Positions 11,847 through 23,825 of a DNA stretch of 64,000 bases are shown in pieces. The DNA comes from Pyrenochaeta sp. MPI-SDFR-AT-0127. Lineage: Eukaryota > Ascomycota > Dothideomycetes > Pleosporales > Cucurbitariaceae. Each line of letters begins with the position of its first letter. The first letter of the stretch is position 1. The position numbers and the translations under genes are program-made. Where the stretch lies: contig JAGTJM010000013.1 in assembly GCA_020747015.1 (NCBI GenBank), positions 1-64,000 on the forward strand, given 5' to 3'. The notes below the pieces were generated by a model. That model did not search any database. It saw only the letters and a program-made list of their open reading frames with translations, and was not told the DNA's origin.

Positions 11847-12610
11847 AACGAAAGTGTTGTGATTGAACAGAAGCTGAGATCCAGATGCTCAACGTTGTGT
11901 TTGACACAAGTGGATATGCGATCGTTGTAGAGCTAGATGTAGACACGAAAAGGTACAGCAGTCCACCTCAGGCATCGAGATACTTATGCTGAAGATGACC
12001 ATGAGCTTGAACCAGGCCAAAAACACCAAGTCAAACTCTTCTCCATCAGTAGTGTATATTCAGAGTACCTGAAGAATCAGGCCAAGTCGTCTCCAATGCC
12101 TTGGTACGTTGCATGCGAGCGCTGTGTAGGATGGCGCATAACGGGTTGTCTCGAGGTATGGCATATATCTGCTGTCCTATTGGTAGCCAGTGGCCACGGA
12201 ATATCCTCCGCTGTCAGTTGAGCAAGCCACCCGCGTTTGACTTGAGTGCCTAAGCAGAAACGTTGGATTATGCGGCAAGAATTGCCGACTCGATCGCGTT
12301 ATTGACGCGGAGGGGCTCCGAACATTCCATCATCCTGGACAATTGCATCCTGAAGCCATTCTCAAACGTACCATGAATCGAATAGTCGACAAGTTGAGGC
12401 GAGACTAGAGCGGGAGAGCTAGCCGAACTTTGTATCGTTTGGGATCTCTCGCGTAATTTTTGCGGCAATAGATCGCCTGATCACACTGGTTCCCCGTTTT
12501 GCCTCGTCGAATGGTCGAAGCTATTCTTCGCAGTGACAAGGACCAGGATGCTGAGCATAACGCACAACCCGAAATTTACTCCCAAAAAATGGACAAGTTC
12601 TTTGGCTCGC
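11847..12610. other. Intergenic, about 0.76 kb
   Basis: Between the cytochrome gene and the 3' end of the APH-fold gene. Only a 66-codon open frame (12268-12468) is present and I see no support for it being a gene. Confidence 0.5.
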
Positions 12611-13507
12611 CTACGATACAGGGCGTCTAGACGGGCCCCCTTTGAGCATTAGCTCGAAGCGGCGCCCAGCGGCGAAACGCGTGAATTTGGATCTTATATG
12701 CCTCAGCACGCGCGCTTCTTTCTCGCTACGCCCAACCGCAATCCACGAGAATAGATTCCACCGTAATCGTGTATAGAAGCTCCAAGTTTGGGGCTTGTAA
12801 AAATTTTGCATGGCCGCATATTCGAAATAGGTTGGGTAGAAACCAGCGTAATCCCAATCGAGCAGCCAAAGCTTCCCTGACAAATCAAGAAGAATGTTCC
12901 GAGGTGCGAGGTCATGATGAGTGAGTACAAAGGTTGGGGCGACTGAAAGAACGTCCGTTTTAGTTTGCTTCGAGACGTCACTCGCCGCTTCCTTCGCTTT
13001 TCGGATAGAGGTAAAATTGACCCAGAATTGAAAAAAGGAAGATATATACTCAGGCGTTGATCTTGCAGGGAGGCCATAACGGTCTTCTAACCAGAACGAC
13101 CTGCATTCGCCACTCGCTACAGATCCTGCGGTTGACGAGGTTACCGATCTTAGAAGACTGACGGAATGGCAAAGTTGTAAAGCTAGTTTTATGGTCGTAA
13201 ACCAGCTGAGTTTTATCCACATCTCTTCCAGGGCGTTTCCTCGAACACGTTCCATTATGCAGTATGTATTTCCCTCATATGTTATTATCCTTTTAATGCA
13301 TGGAGCGAGAATGCCTAGTTGGCGAGCAACTTCCGTGGCTTTGACCATGTCTTCAACTAAGGTAGGCTCATAGTGCTTGGATATTAGAGTTGAGGAAAGT
13401 AGGAATATGCTGGAGGCAGGTGCGAGTCGAGGGGATGCTGTTATGAGACGTGCTAGACCGGATTCCGAGTAATTTGGGAGTAAGTCGTCGTGAAATGTTG
13501 GCTCCAT
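12611..13507 (-). CDS. Aminoglycoside phosphotransferase (APH)-fold kinase
   Basis: Single exon of 298 residues. The first ATG is at 13507; the open frame extends four codons further but without an ATG. It is an eukaryotic-kinase-like phosphotransferase: Lys44 (LISKHYEP) is the candidate ATP-anchoring lysine. IMERVRGNALEEMW is the hinge region, THHDLAPRNILLD (His198-Asp199, Asn204) is the catalytic loop and WLLDWDYAGFYP (Asp217) binds metal. The large fungal APH family is mostly of unknown substrate; small-molecule hydroxyl groups are the usual acceptors, and drug resistance should not be assumed. No targeting signal is visible. The neighbours are unrelated by family. Confidence 0.87.
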   Translation of the reverse strand: MEPTFHDDLLPNYSESGLARLITASPRLAPASSIFLLSSTLISKHYEPTLVEDMVKATEVARQLGILAPCIKRIITYEGNTYCIMERVRGNALEEMWIKLSWFTTIKLALQLCHSVSLLRSVTSSTAGSVASGECRSFWLEDRYGLPARSTPEYISSFFQFWVNFTSIRKAKEAASDVSKQTKTDVLSVAPTFVLTHHDLAPRNILLDLSGKLWLLDWDYAGFYPTYFEYAAMQNFYKPQTWSFYTRLRWNLFSWIAVGRSEKEARVLRHIRSKFTRFAAGRRFELMLKGGPSRRPVS

Positions 13508-14284
13508 GTCTAAGCGCAATTAGACAGAGCGAGCGTCTTACTCAGTAAAGAATTATATCTATACCTTTGGGCAGCCTTTCGAAGTGAAAGCAACGTTGTT
13601 CGGGGTCGTAGCAGCAGGCAGTAACAAAAAGAATGGAGCCGAGAGAGTGAAGCTAACGTGCTCCACCACCTGGTCTATATGTATAGAGAATAGTGGGACA
13701 TATATATATAGGAAGTTAACAAGAGCCTCTGAATAAGTAGAAAAGGCTGGAGATACATTTATTGAAGTTATTATAAAGTTATCGTTAAGATTACATGGGC
13801 CTGGTTTTCTGATTTTGGGTGTGTTTTTGGCTGACCCACTAGGTGGCATGACCCTCACACATTGAAAGACACAAGTGTGCTTACGTAACGTACTGTCACT
13901 GTCGAAACAAGGTCTGTTCTTCCTCTCCCCCTCAGACATCATCAACATTTACTACCACATGGGGGTTCCTGACATGTGAAGGAGCTAGAAGTTATACTCT
14001 TCTAATTGTAAGATTTGTTGCGCAGCAGCAATTATTGAACAAAACAAAGAGTTGCCCGATATTGGACGCTGGGACTAAAGTGAACCCTGCATTAAAAAGA
14101 AAATGATGCAATCAGCTGTAGTCACTTCGCAACTCGCAAGCCGCACAGGTACGCTTCAGGCCATTCTCTCCAAAGGCAAGACGGAAAAGTGTCACTTTCA
14201 TCGAATGTAGAGATCCAAGAGGGAGGCTTCATCTGCCCGCGCTTCTACCTCTCCTGAGGCTCCCAAAGAAGCCTCGTCATTATC
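13508..14284. other. Intergenic, about 0.78 kb
   Basis: Upstream of the APH-fold gene and downstream of the RTA1-like gene. It contains a TATATATATA run (13701-13710) about 195 bp before the APH start. The frame open at 13559-13948 has no supporting features. Confidence 0.5.
13701..13710 (-). promoter_or_regulatory. TATA-like element upstream of the APH-fold gene
   Basis: A ten-base alternating TA run, palindromic, about 195 bp before the ATG at 13507. Plausible core promoter element; no transcript evidence. Confidence 0.35.
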
Positions 14285-15216
14285 CTACTGTCGAGTTCCG
14301 AACTCAATGTCGGACTTGCGCTCAGGTTTGATGTTGGGGTCGTACCAAGCAATGCAGACAACAAGTGTGAGCATCATAGGAACGAAGTCGTAAACGAAGA
14401 GTGGCCATTCGTGGGAGAGTAGGTAGCCCTTCTACAATGCATTAGCAAATTACGCAAATTACGCACTGGCAAGTCAAGAGTTTAACTAACCTTGCCCATT
14501 GCATACTCAATGACACGGCAAAGGTTACGAATGGTAATGAATGTACTCGCCGAGTAGAGGAACCAGATATACCTTGTCCAAGGTATTTGAGAAGACGCAG
14601 CTGTTGGCTTTGCGAGCAGTCTGCGATGCCAGATAGCTGCGACCACGACGAAGAAACTGAAGATTAGAATTTGCAGGATCAAGCCGCCGAGGATGATGTT
14701 TTCGCCCATCTTGAAACCGGCATTATCCTTGGCCTGAATAAGCATGCCTGCACCTCCACCTTGAATGAAAAAGCACAGAATGTCACCGCCAACAAATATC
14801 TTCGTGGTCCAGGTGACACGAACAATGGCGAATGAGGCAGAATCGGTGCGCTTGATGAGGCGGCTAAGGATCATATAGATAGACGCAGCAAACAAGATTG
14901 GAGCAAGGAGGATGAGGGTCGATTGGATAATGTACGGTGTCTTTGACTCTGTATCGCTATGGGCTGCAGCCCGGCCAGCATAGCCGATAGCCTCGAACTG
15001 TACTTTTGTTAGAGATGTAAACTACGCTGTTATTTTGAGACGACTTACTAAAGCGCCTACAACGAATGGAATACAGAACCAAGTTCGATTCTTGACAAGC
15101 CGAAAGATGTGTATTCCAGAAAGAATGAAGAAAACGACAGTCGCAATGATGCCTCCAGCAAGTGATGGCGTATATGGCCAAAGCACATATTTTGGTGGTG
15201 CCGATGAGTCCGACAT
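14285..15216 (-). CDS. RTA1-like seven-transmembrane protein
   Basis: 273 residues in three exons: 15049-15216, 14491-14997 and 14285-14431. Introns 14998-15048 (GTAAGT...ACAG) and 14432-14490 (GTTAGT...GTAG) both preserve the frame. Seven hydrophobic helices follow the RTA1/RTM1/Rsb1 pattern of lipid-translocating exporters. Diagnostic stretches are FCIPFVVGAL, FEAIGYAGR, LLAPILFAASIYMILSRLI, WTTKIFVGGDILCFFIQGGG and TRYIWFLYSASTFITIRNLCRVIEYAMG, then the tail LLSHEWPLFVYDFVPMML. These proteins sit in the plasma or internal membranes and are tied to sphingoid-base export or resistance to 7-aminocholesterol in yeast. The cytosolic tail is short and charged. Transported compound unknown. Confidence 0.92.
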
Positions 15217-16229
15217 GACAAAACGAGTAGATACTATAAGTATGAATATACGAAGGATTATGACCAGAACAAGATATTGGTCGTCAAGGGATCAGCATGA
15301 AATGTCTTGCTATAAAGTAGGTCGGTCGCTGATCAAGCGATGGTTGATGTAGAATATGGTGTAAAATTGGTGGCAAGCCAGCGGCCAACGACTTTATGTA
15401 CAGAAGTTACTGTCGATGAAAGTGGGGCCATTTCTCCTGGCGTATATCGGTCGTATCTTCATTTCATCGAACGCGAATCTCCAAGCGACATTGGGCCATG
15501 TGAGAGAGGCTGAGGGATTGACTGACATCGGACGTGCACGCTGTACCGAATACGCGTATAGCAAAACGAGACAAGTCCCCAACATTATCCCGACCGGACC
15601 ACGAGATACCCAATCAAAATCCGCGCAACACTGCGAACACGTCCAGGATCTAACATATGGAGCCCGTGTCCCAGCGTCTTACATTAATTCTCATTTGTAG
15701 CACAAACATAGCGGAAACCGTATTGCAGAAGCTGCGTCTCGAACGACGCTTCTGGCCCACATTGCACTCAGGCTGGTAACTTTGCCGAACTTGCTTGACG
15801 TAGATAAAGCTAACATCTCGCTCTTTGTGCTCAGCCCCTCTTCGAAGCATATTACAAGGTCCTTCGTGCGATAGTTGAACATGGGTAACATATTCAAACA
15901 GAAGACTAGCTTATGTGTCAGTATGCAGCATGCCGAGCCCAATTTGATGATACTTACGGGTTTAGATACATCAAGCCGCAATACCACTCGCAAGAATCTC
16001 CAGATTCGGTATGGCGTGATAAATGCAGTCTCAAAATGGGGCAAGGCATCTTCCATGCAGATGCTTCTCGCAAGGACCCTTATGTATCAGTACCTCATGG
16101 CCACGTCAATGACACACTGACGACCAGGGCAGAACTATTCATTGCTTTCTCATTGGTCGCTTTGCAGCCGTAAAGCACTCTGAATATCCAGGAATCCTGT
16201 ACTGGACTGCCTCCGGTGTTATGTGACTC
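15217..16229. other. Intergenic, about 1.0 kb
   Basis: Between the RTA1-like promoter and the 3' end of a zinc-cluster gene. Overlapping open frames up to 121 codons on both strands (15691-16056) show no family resemblance or splice continuation. Confidence 0.5.
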
Positions 16230-17667
16230 TCAATCAGGTGTATGGAAGATACGTTCACCCCGTATCTGTTCTTTCGGCCAATCGAGCCACTTTGACCACT
16301 CGGTGGGAACAAGAATATCCGCGACCTTGAGGATCTGTTCTGCAACGCCTTCTAGGAACCAGTAGTGTTCGCTTCGCCGAAGTATAACCGCGTAGTGCGC
16401 AAAGATGATGAGAGATCCTGGCTGTTTCTCGGATAGGAGCTCCACATATCGATCTGTAACAAAATGCATCCAGATCTTGAGTAAGGTATCCGAAGGCGGC
16501 TTCTGAGAATTATTTGCAACCTCAAACAGTAATTCCAACATGTGGATCGCGTGTCCGTAGGCATCAACAATATCAGGTGGATATACATGATGCACGACCT
16601 CGGAGAATTTGCGCAACTGGGTAAGTTCCGTTTCAACGGGCGATTCTTTGGTTGTCCAGTCGATGGTCGTTAGCTCTATCGGAATCAGCTTGCCGAGCTC
16701 AGAGCGCTTCATCGCTTCGTAGACGCCAACTACCATCGGCCTCACTCTCCTGGTGAGAAGGAGATTGGAGAAGAGACTGCTAAAAGCATGATCTAAGTTG
16801 GTGTTGGCGGCGGTGGACATCGCACAGGAGTATGGGAAAAGGGTGCCCGCGAACATGAGGACGGCTTTGTAGTTTTGGTCGTCGATGTCCCGTACATTGG
16901 CTTGAAAGTCAGTAAGAGCTGCATCATGGTGTTGCTCTGCTTGATGTAAGTAGTCTAGGTCGCCGGCTCGGGAATGACCACCAAGATGGTCCAAGTGCAG
17001 AGCACCAAGAGCGAGCAAGACATGGAGAAGGTAAGGGTAATCGAAAGCAATCTTGACCAGACCAGTAGAGAAGATTTCTTCTACATCATGGTTTATGGTA
17101 AGTGTCTTCGCAGTGACGGTTGTGTAATGACTGGACCACATGTTAGGAGGCTTCGTCTAAAATCGGTACTTACTGATTGATTATAACATAAGAACAAAGA
17201 CTGATGCGAGTCCTGTCGCATCGTAAAGAAAGAGTCGAACAAGGATGGGACGTACTGCAGAAGGCGAAGTTGCGGAATGTTGAGTGAGACACCATTTGCG
17301 ACGTTCACAGCACTTTTGGGCGGCGGTACTTGCTCGAACATCATCCCATCGTTCGATGATGGGGTTTGTGCTGGGGTTGGGACTGTTGAGGGCGAGCCGT
17401 TCACCGACGCATCTCGACTTTTTGATGGTCGAACGGGTCGATACTCGCAGTTCGTACCTTGCTTTACGCAGTTGGCGCAGTTTGGTTGTTGCTCATCGCA
17501 CTTTTCGCGTGGTCAGCCGCATGTGGCTTGTGATGCTCTGGAAGGACAGACGGGCGGCGTACCTTGACGTGGCGAGCTTTGCAAGGAAGGCAGCCATTTC
17601 TGGATTTTCTGTGCGGCTTTCGGGTTTTCGACCTCTCCATATTGTCCATTGGTCTTCTTGTTACCAT
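16230..17667 (-). CDS. Zn2Cys6 fungal transcription factor (Fungal_trans_2 type)
   Basis: 416 residues in three exons: 17563-17667, 17256-17500 and 16230-17130. Intron 17501-17562 (GTACGC...AAAG) interrupts the zinc cluster after ARHVK. Intron 17131-17255 (GTACGT...CCAG) was chosen because it restores LRLLHHYTTVTAKTL, a conserved opening of the regulatory domain; a closer GTAAGT donor breaks the frame. The cluster has Cys26, 29, 36, 43, 46 and 53. A Pro/Ser/Thr linker follows. The C-terminal region contains FDYPYLLHVLLALGALHLDHL and WMHFVTDRYVELL, typical of sterol-regulator-like C6 factors. ATG 17667 is the first in frame; Met7 (17649) is an alternative start. No clear target can be assigned. 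Confidence 0.87.
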
Positions 17668-18400
17668 CGGGTGTGCATTCTTGGGGCGTGTAGATGGCTT
17701 GGTCAAGACGCACCTGCGATGCGGGACGAAACTCGACCCGCTGCCGGCGCTACCGACTGGTCTGTGCGCACCAATCCACCGTAGTTGGTCCATAATGGGT
17801 CGACATCGTGAACCTTTATTCGCCCGGATTGAGCAAATACCACTGGATATGGACACGACTCGACGTTTCCACCCTTCAACCAAGTCCCCAATCTCGTAGC
17901 AAAAACGGCGCCATCATTCAGGCTGTCTTGATCTCCAAGATATCTTCATCTCAATTACTACCTACTACAGAGCATGAAGGAATGTAATGCACCGCTGGAC
18001 AATCGATATTGCATCCCTGTCAGTCGATTGACACAATTAGCCGATGCGGCCCCCGAGGTTATTTGTGACTTTGTATGACCCCTTGCAACTTTCGTCCGAA
18101 CATTTTGACTAGTTGGCATCATACAATTTAGGAACAACTTGCAAATTCTAGTCGCCATACAGTAGCCATTTCGTATACTAAAAATGGATAGACCATCTGG
18201 CAGCGAGGCTTAGACGTCCTACATTTAGCACTTGGCCAAATCGAAGTGAAACTTAAACGGAGGCTGTAGACAAGACTTCCTGAAACCATCCTACAGAATT
18301 CGACATGACAATATTAGATATCTAGGCCTTTACTAGGGGTATGCAGATCAGCCGCCGATAACGCCGTGTTCATGCGATATGCTTTAAATAACAAAACCCT
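17668..18400. other. Intergenic, about 0.73 kb
   Basis: Promoter of the zinc-cluster gene and 3' side of the flavoprotein gene. No gene seen. Confidence 0.5.
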
Positions 18401-20164
18401 CTATGCATCGAATCCACGTGGGCCCAGCCCCCCTGCCCACCACCCTGAATCAACCCAGAGCCTGTTCTCCACGTGCGCGACCTCAACAGCGCGAGCAAGT
18501 TCCCGTCGGTCGACATGTAGATCTCCGTGACCATTGGTCAACTCTCCAGGCGTACTTCTACCAGTTGTCGGCTTGTGCGGACTCGTATCGGTGCCATCTA
18601 AACTCCACCTATCTAGAGTCGATGCGGTATCGCATGTTGGTGAGACGGACCGAGGGGTAGACGCTGTAGGTGAGGGTGTGCTACTGGGGGAGTAAGTTGT
18701 AGGTATAACGCCTAGGATTCGACCTGCGGCGAAGACACAGCCGCCGACTGCGTGGCGGATAAGGGAGTCGCCCGTCAAACTGCCCGTAACGAAGACGTTC
18801 CTTGCTACCTCGAGAGATGATTCGGCTTTGACGCGAAGTGTGCGGCCCGAGATTAAGGTTGGTGAGGCCAAGCGGTTGGCCAAGGATTCGGGTGTGCTTG
18901 TAATCTCGGCCTGTAGATCGGTGGACAGAAAATTCAGGGTTCCGCGCCTTCCGATTACGTAGGATAGGCCACCGACCTCACGAATAACTTCTTCGCCAGA
19001 TGAAAGTCGAACAGTGACTGTAGCAGTGCCATTAGTTTCTGAAGTAGAAGCACTGATGACCTCAGCGTTCGGTAGACCTTCGTACAAATCCCAATCTCGC
19101 TTCTGAAAGAATGGATTCGATTTTCTTCTCAGCATCGGCGACTTAGCTGTGCGACTCTTCGTCGACGCAATTGCTGCGAGCTTCATCTGACGATACACGG
19201 TTGCATACTCCGGATATGCCGTATGGTGGCATCCTCGAAGCGGTGATGGCCGCTTCTCTGGTGCCCACTGGAAGACATGTATAATCCTTTGGGTCGGAGG
19301 TGCAGAAATGATGACATCCGCCGCCGAAAACCCAGATCCAATAACGAGCAGTGGCTTATGCCTCGAGTCGAGTTCCGCGATGGGCGCAAGTAATGGTGGC
19401 GGCGGGATGTTGACAGTAAAGATGCCAGACGCAAGGACAAGATGCTTGCATCGGATCCCAAGACTTCTAATCATGAATCCACCCGCAATTCGGTACACAT
19501 CTTCCACTCTCAGACCTGTATACACAGCATCGGCTATGCCCACTGCCTCTGGGTACGCTCTCAGGTAGTCTGCAAACTCAGTCCTCGAGGGCCGAACAAA
19601 GTCTGCTTCGTCCAGCTTCTTTTGGTTGGCGAGATGTTCTGCGTACGAATAGCCCGGAAGGCTCAGCTGCTCCGCATAGCTCAGCGTCCCAATATCTGCA
19701 CTCGCAGACACTGGGTTCTCTGCCCACTGTCCGCCTGCATGCGCTGTGTCGCCAATAGCAACATGGCTTATTGCCTTCCTGGGCTCATATCTCCACTCTA
19801 TGCATGATTTTGGGTTGAGTTCGGTGTCGGCATTCGGCCGAATGAGGGTATCGAGAAGGGTGTTCACAGGTAGCGCTTGAGTCGAGTAGCGCAGCGAAGA
19901 CAGGAAATGGGCATAAAGGTCTGGCGTTAGGCGCAGTAAATTCGGCGATTTTTCAAGTTTCGCATCGAGGATTGTATCATAGTGGCCGCCGATGTAGTAG
20001 GGAACATGGCCGTGGAGGATGTAGGAGAGGATGAGTGCGGAGGGGCCGTTGCCTGTGATGAGAAATCAGTTCCGTCGCTACCAAGGGCCGGTATATCCCA
20101 GTTTTGGGTGTAGAGCGGTACCTATGATCACCGTGTCGACGCATGCCGGGAGCGAACGAGCCAT
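18401..20164 (-). CDS. OSGIN-like FAD/NAD(P)-binding monooxygenase-type protein
   Basis: 564 residues. Exon 1 is 20122-20164, the intron is 20053-20121 (GTACCG...ACAG), exon 2 is 18401-20052. Splicing creates the FAD-binding fingerprint VDTVIIGNGPSALILSYIL at residues 10-28. A second dinucleotide fingerprint, LLVIGSGFSAADVI, starts near residue 250. Motifs such as YAEHL, FADYLRAYP, LVLASGIFTVN and the late DSLIRHAVGGCVFAAG match the group containing animal oxidative-stress-induced growth inhibitors and fungal relatives of flavin monooxygenases. A Ser/Thr/Pro-rich insert (about 460-500) follows the last nucleotide-binding segment. Reaction and substrate are not known; NAD(P)H-dependent oxidation is the family expectation. 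The first ATG upstream is out of frame, so 20164 is preferred. Confidence 0.78.
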
Positions 20165-20842
20165 GGGCTGTGACAGCAGCAGGCCATGGATTCCAGAAAA
20201 TCAGACAACAAGCGCAAGAGCCGGGCGACAGGGAGTGTAAATAGCGGACTGCTTCAACATGACGGCTTCTATCAAATCTTCGGCGCTAGAAGCGGTCCTT
20301 GTTCCGCCTCAGTGGGGTGGTCGGGTCTCGCCTTTCCCTTCCGAGTGGCATTTGACGAGGCATTCCGGGTCGTCGCTGTCAGATGGAGAGATTAGTCCCG
20401 CCACGCCCTATAAATTACTCGGGCGAATTTGTTTTTGTCGCGCATCATGCAGGCGGAGGCACAGGACACACGCGTGAGAAGCGTGAGACATACGAGCGTG
20501 CTTAGGAATCCGTGGGGTGAAATGAGGTCACAGCCTTGCTAACGCTTGGAGAATGCGGGGCAGACGCGAGGCCTCAAAGTCATGAAATCTGCTGCTCGTT
20601 GAAAACTTCCTATGGTATCTCTTCTGTGTCCAAATCATCGCATGGATATCAAGCCGCCAAAATGCACGCAATAGAAGAAGAATCAAAGAAATCACCCTTC
20701 CTCGCACAAATCTCGGTCTCGTCCGTCGGGTCCGACCTGCGCCAACCGTTCCACCAAAAACGGTCCCCCACATCACGCAGCCGCATTAGGCCCCGCTGGT
20801 GCAACTCATGGCCATAGGCATCCTAGCTTCTAGACAACCTTC
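20165..20842. other. Intergenic, about 0.68 kb
   Basis: Upstream of the flavoprotein gene, downstream of the VHS/GAT gene. No gene seen. Confidence 0.5.
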
Positions 20843-22493
20843 CTAGTACCTGTACGTGACTGTATTACGCTCTGCGATTGGCGAAACGTCGTGATTCTGC
20901 TGCTGCTGGGGCACGTTGAGGTCGGGCGTTCGTGGTCGTTGGCCAGCAGGGTATTGGCGTGCATGCTCGTCCTCCTCAGTAATCGACTGCTGAGCGCCGT
21001 GCATAGTCAGATTGTTCGCTGAGCTCTCCTGCCGACCCAAGTATGATGGAGTGGACTGATAACCCGGGTGGTAAGAATCCGGTGATCCACCGTACCCGTT
21101 CGACCTCGAGTCTTGCGGTGGACCTGGAGGTGGCGTGTAGGTTGATGTGTAGTGGTCGGCGAACGGGTTCTCTTCCTGTGAGCCGGCTTGCTGCCGGTTC
21201 GTTCCTGCTTGGAGAGAGGGAGGAAGTGGAAGCTCTTCAGTCTTGTAACTGACTGGGTTCGAGGCAAGTGGCTGGCTAGGCTCTGTCGAAACAGTGTTGT
21301 GAGAAGGTAAGGATTGCGCAATGTCACGCGGTGGCAGATTGGGCAGGTCGTACGATTGAGGAGGAACACCTGCCGGTATATTGCTGTTGTTCTGAATCGG
21401 AGGTGATGGTGACGCTCCCATTTGGCGACGGGCCTGAAGGAGTGCGCGCTGGTGCTTTGATGCCGCGAGGGAGAGTTGCTCGTTGGTCTCGATTAAGGTG
21501 AGCATGGTATCATCGTCTGGTGCCGGGTTGTCGCATGAGATGTAGCCATGAACGCTGCGCTGGGCAGCTGTGCAACGCTCTGCAAACTCCTTGACCAGTT
21601 CATTGCCCAGGAGCTCGTTAGGTGGTGTCGACTGCACAAGCTGCAGGAGCAGTTTTGCTGAGGTTCGCGCTTCCTCGATGCGCCCAGCTAGCTCAACTGG
21701 CGGCGGCAGAGTCTTGGACGACGACCTGCTTCCTCCTGAGCTGAAGCCACCCTGGGCCTGCTGTGAGCCGGACCAGCCGGGAGCATTCAGCTTCCGTGGG
21801 CCGAAATGCTTTGCTGCTGCAGAGGCCATCAGGCCCTTCTCCTTTCTCCACATTGCGAAGAGGGTGTTGAGGTTAGTATCATATGCCTTTTCTCGCTCCA
21901 TGGCGTCCAGTGTCTCCCTCACTATCTGCGACACGCTCTGGTCGTGTCCATTGCGTAGCAGATGCTTGACTGTGTCGGCAAACGGCTTGTCCAAGTTCTT
22001 GGTAAAGGACTGGCCCGGGTTGTCGGCCAGGATCCGGATGAGCATGACAGCATTGTACTGGACATGAGGGCGGGTGTAGTTCTCCTTGGAGAGGAACTTG
22101 CGGATCTGTTGTGCGGATGCCGCTGCAGCAGTTGGGCTGGCGACGGCGGCTTCGACAATGGTGGGAAGATGAAGCACCTCTTCACCCTAGGGACTGTAAG
22201 TCAGAGCGGGCGATTGTTGATTGCGACCAAAACATACCGAGTTAGCGGCGCCCGACTCGCAGAAGAGCCTCTGTCGTGGTGGTTAGCGGTGGTGGTCATG
22301 GTGCAGCGAGGACGCAGCAACCTACCACTCCCCGTGAGGCGTTTGCTTCTGGCGTGTCTGCATCTGGATCGACATGCACATCTTGGGCTTGCATGCGTTG
22401 TCAGTACACAGCCAAAGACAGCAGGCAGAGCTGCGACTCACCCGAGCGCTTGCGCATCAAGCTGCCCAAATTCAAGCGCTTCTTGAGTTCCAT
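20843..22493 (-). CDS. VHS/GAT-domain endocytic adaptor (Lsb5-like)
   Basis: 496 residues in four exons: 22442-22493, 22326-22387, 22238-22270 (11 codons) and 20843-22186. Introns are 22388-22441, 22271-22325 and 22187-22237, all GT..AG and in frame. Residues about 40-165 form a VHS/ENTH-like helical domain (RLFCESGAANSGEEVLHLP, AVMLIRILADNPG, VKHLLRNG, LNTLFAMWRKEKG). Residues about 210-307 form a GAT-type helical bundle (ELAGRIEEARTSAKLLLQLV, ELVKEFAERCTAAQRSV, TLIETNEQLSLAASKHQRAL) that in relatives binds ubiquitin or small GTPases. The tail is Pro/Gln/Ser-rich and carries an Asn-Pro-Phe motif at 389-391, a ligand for EH domains. Together this suggests a role in sorting ubiquitinated cargo at endosomes or actin patches. 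It is divergent from APP1. Confidence 0.85.
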
Positions 22494-23825
22494 GACGGCG
22501 ACAGCCTAGCGGGGCTCTTCCGCAGTGTCGAGTGGTTCGCAACACGAGGGCGGGCTGGGACTGCAAAGATGATGCAGAGCGCGGGAAAGCTATGTGAGCT
22601 GGAGATTCTAGGCGCGCGCGGAGAGGGTGCGGGAGCAAAGGAGATTTTTAATTTCGCGACGTGCAGGTTGAGGCCTCCAGCGCTGCTCGTCTTCACACGG
22701 ACTCGCGGACATCAAGCTGCGCCTTCTTTGCCAAGACATTGCACCTCTGCAGTCCTCACGGGCGACGTCAACTGCCGCGTACAACCTGTGGCAATCCTGC
22801 TGTTAGTCCTTTCTGGCACTCTCGTCTAGTCCAGCCGTCCAAGAGAACCCACGCGTCTGACAACGTAGCGCCCGGTGCCAAGCGATCACGGCGGTCTTGA
22901 CAATGGCAGTCCTCGGCTCCGGTTCATCTGATTAGACATGATGCTATTCGACGGTCGTGCTACCATCTGTACCCATGGGCGAATCTTGGGTATCCGGATC
23001 ACGTTGCTGTTGCCCGCCATGGAACGATCCGTCGACACATGCAGGGTCTCTTAGTCACCCAGCAGCACAGCCGAAACCACGTTGATGTGACGGGGGCTAT
23101 TGTGCACATGACAACCCCCCAAGAAGTGCTTTCCAGGTGACTGTACCCTTTGTGTATGCTTCTGAACGACAAGTGTGCGTCAGATCGGCGTCAGAAACGT
23201 GATTCAGCCGGTGCGACAAGCAAAGTATAGAAGGCCATGGACAGCATACCCTACCGCCCTGTACCGGGCTCCGTCTTTGAGCTGCGGGTAAAGAAGAAAG
23301 AAGCTACCAAGAAAGCTTGCATAATATCAATACCCACAGCTATCCACCGCGAAACGCTAGCAGGCCCATTGGAGTCGCCAGATCCACACCACGACAGAAT
23401 GAGCCCAAGCGAAACCGCCTTCTGCACCTGCTCTAAGCAACAACAGACATGAACAACCAGATAACGAGTGTGCCACTGTTCCCATCAACTGACAGCACGC
23501 CACAAAATAGAACCTTTCTTGTCCTGTAGTCGCTAATGTAAGGTTGAGGCAAGCGATCTTCGTTTCTCGGCAAGCTAATCCATCATCCCCCGCATAATCT
23601 CCAGCCACAGCGCACGCCTGCCTTGTCAGACGTCATGCGCATGCACACTTGCCCTCTTCATGAGACAGCTGGGAAATCTCGCATTAGCTCAGGCCAGCAG
23701 CCATAGACTATATGACCATCACCATGACCCTCAGCCCCCCTACGTCTCGTGCAAAACACCCCCCTCCTGACCTCTGACCTCCCTAGGCATCCATACTCAC
23801 CGGGCAACCTCTAGCAACCTTCATA
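22494..23825. other. Intergenic, 1.3 kb divergent promoter region
   Basis: Shared by the VHS/GAT gene and APP1. The last about 100 bp before the APP1 ATG are pyrimidine-rich with C runs, a common leader feature in fungal genes. Open frames inside are short and unsupported. Confidence 0.5.

Noticed and set aside
12611..13507. Aminoglycoside resistance gene acquired from bacteria
   Set aside because: APH-fold kinases are a large native family in filamentous fungi; nothing in base composition or context marks transfer.
17131..17190. Nearer GTAAGT donor (around 17173) as the intron start in the second zinc-cluster gene
   Set aside because: It breaks the reading frame at the acceptor; the donor at 17255 restores the conserved LHHYTTVTAKTL segment.
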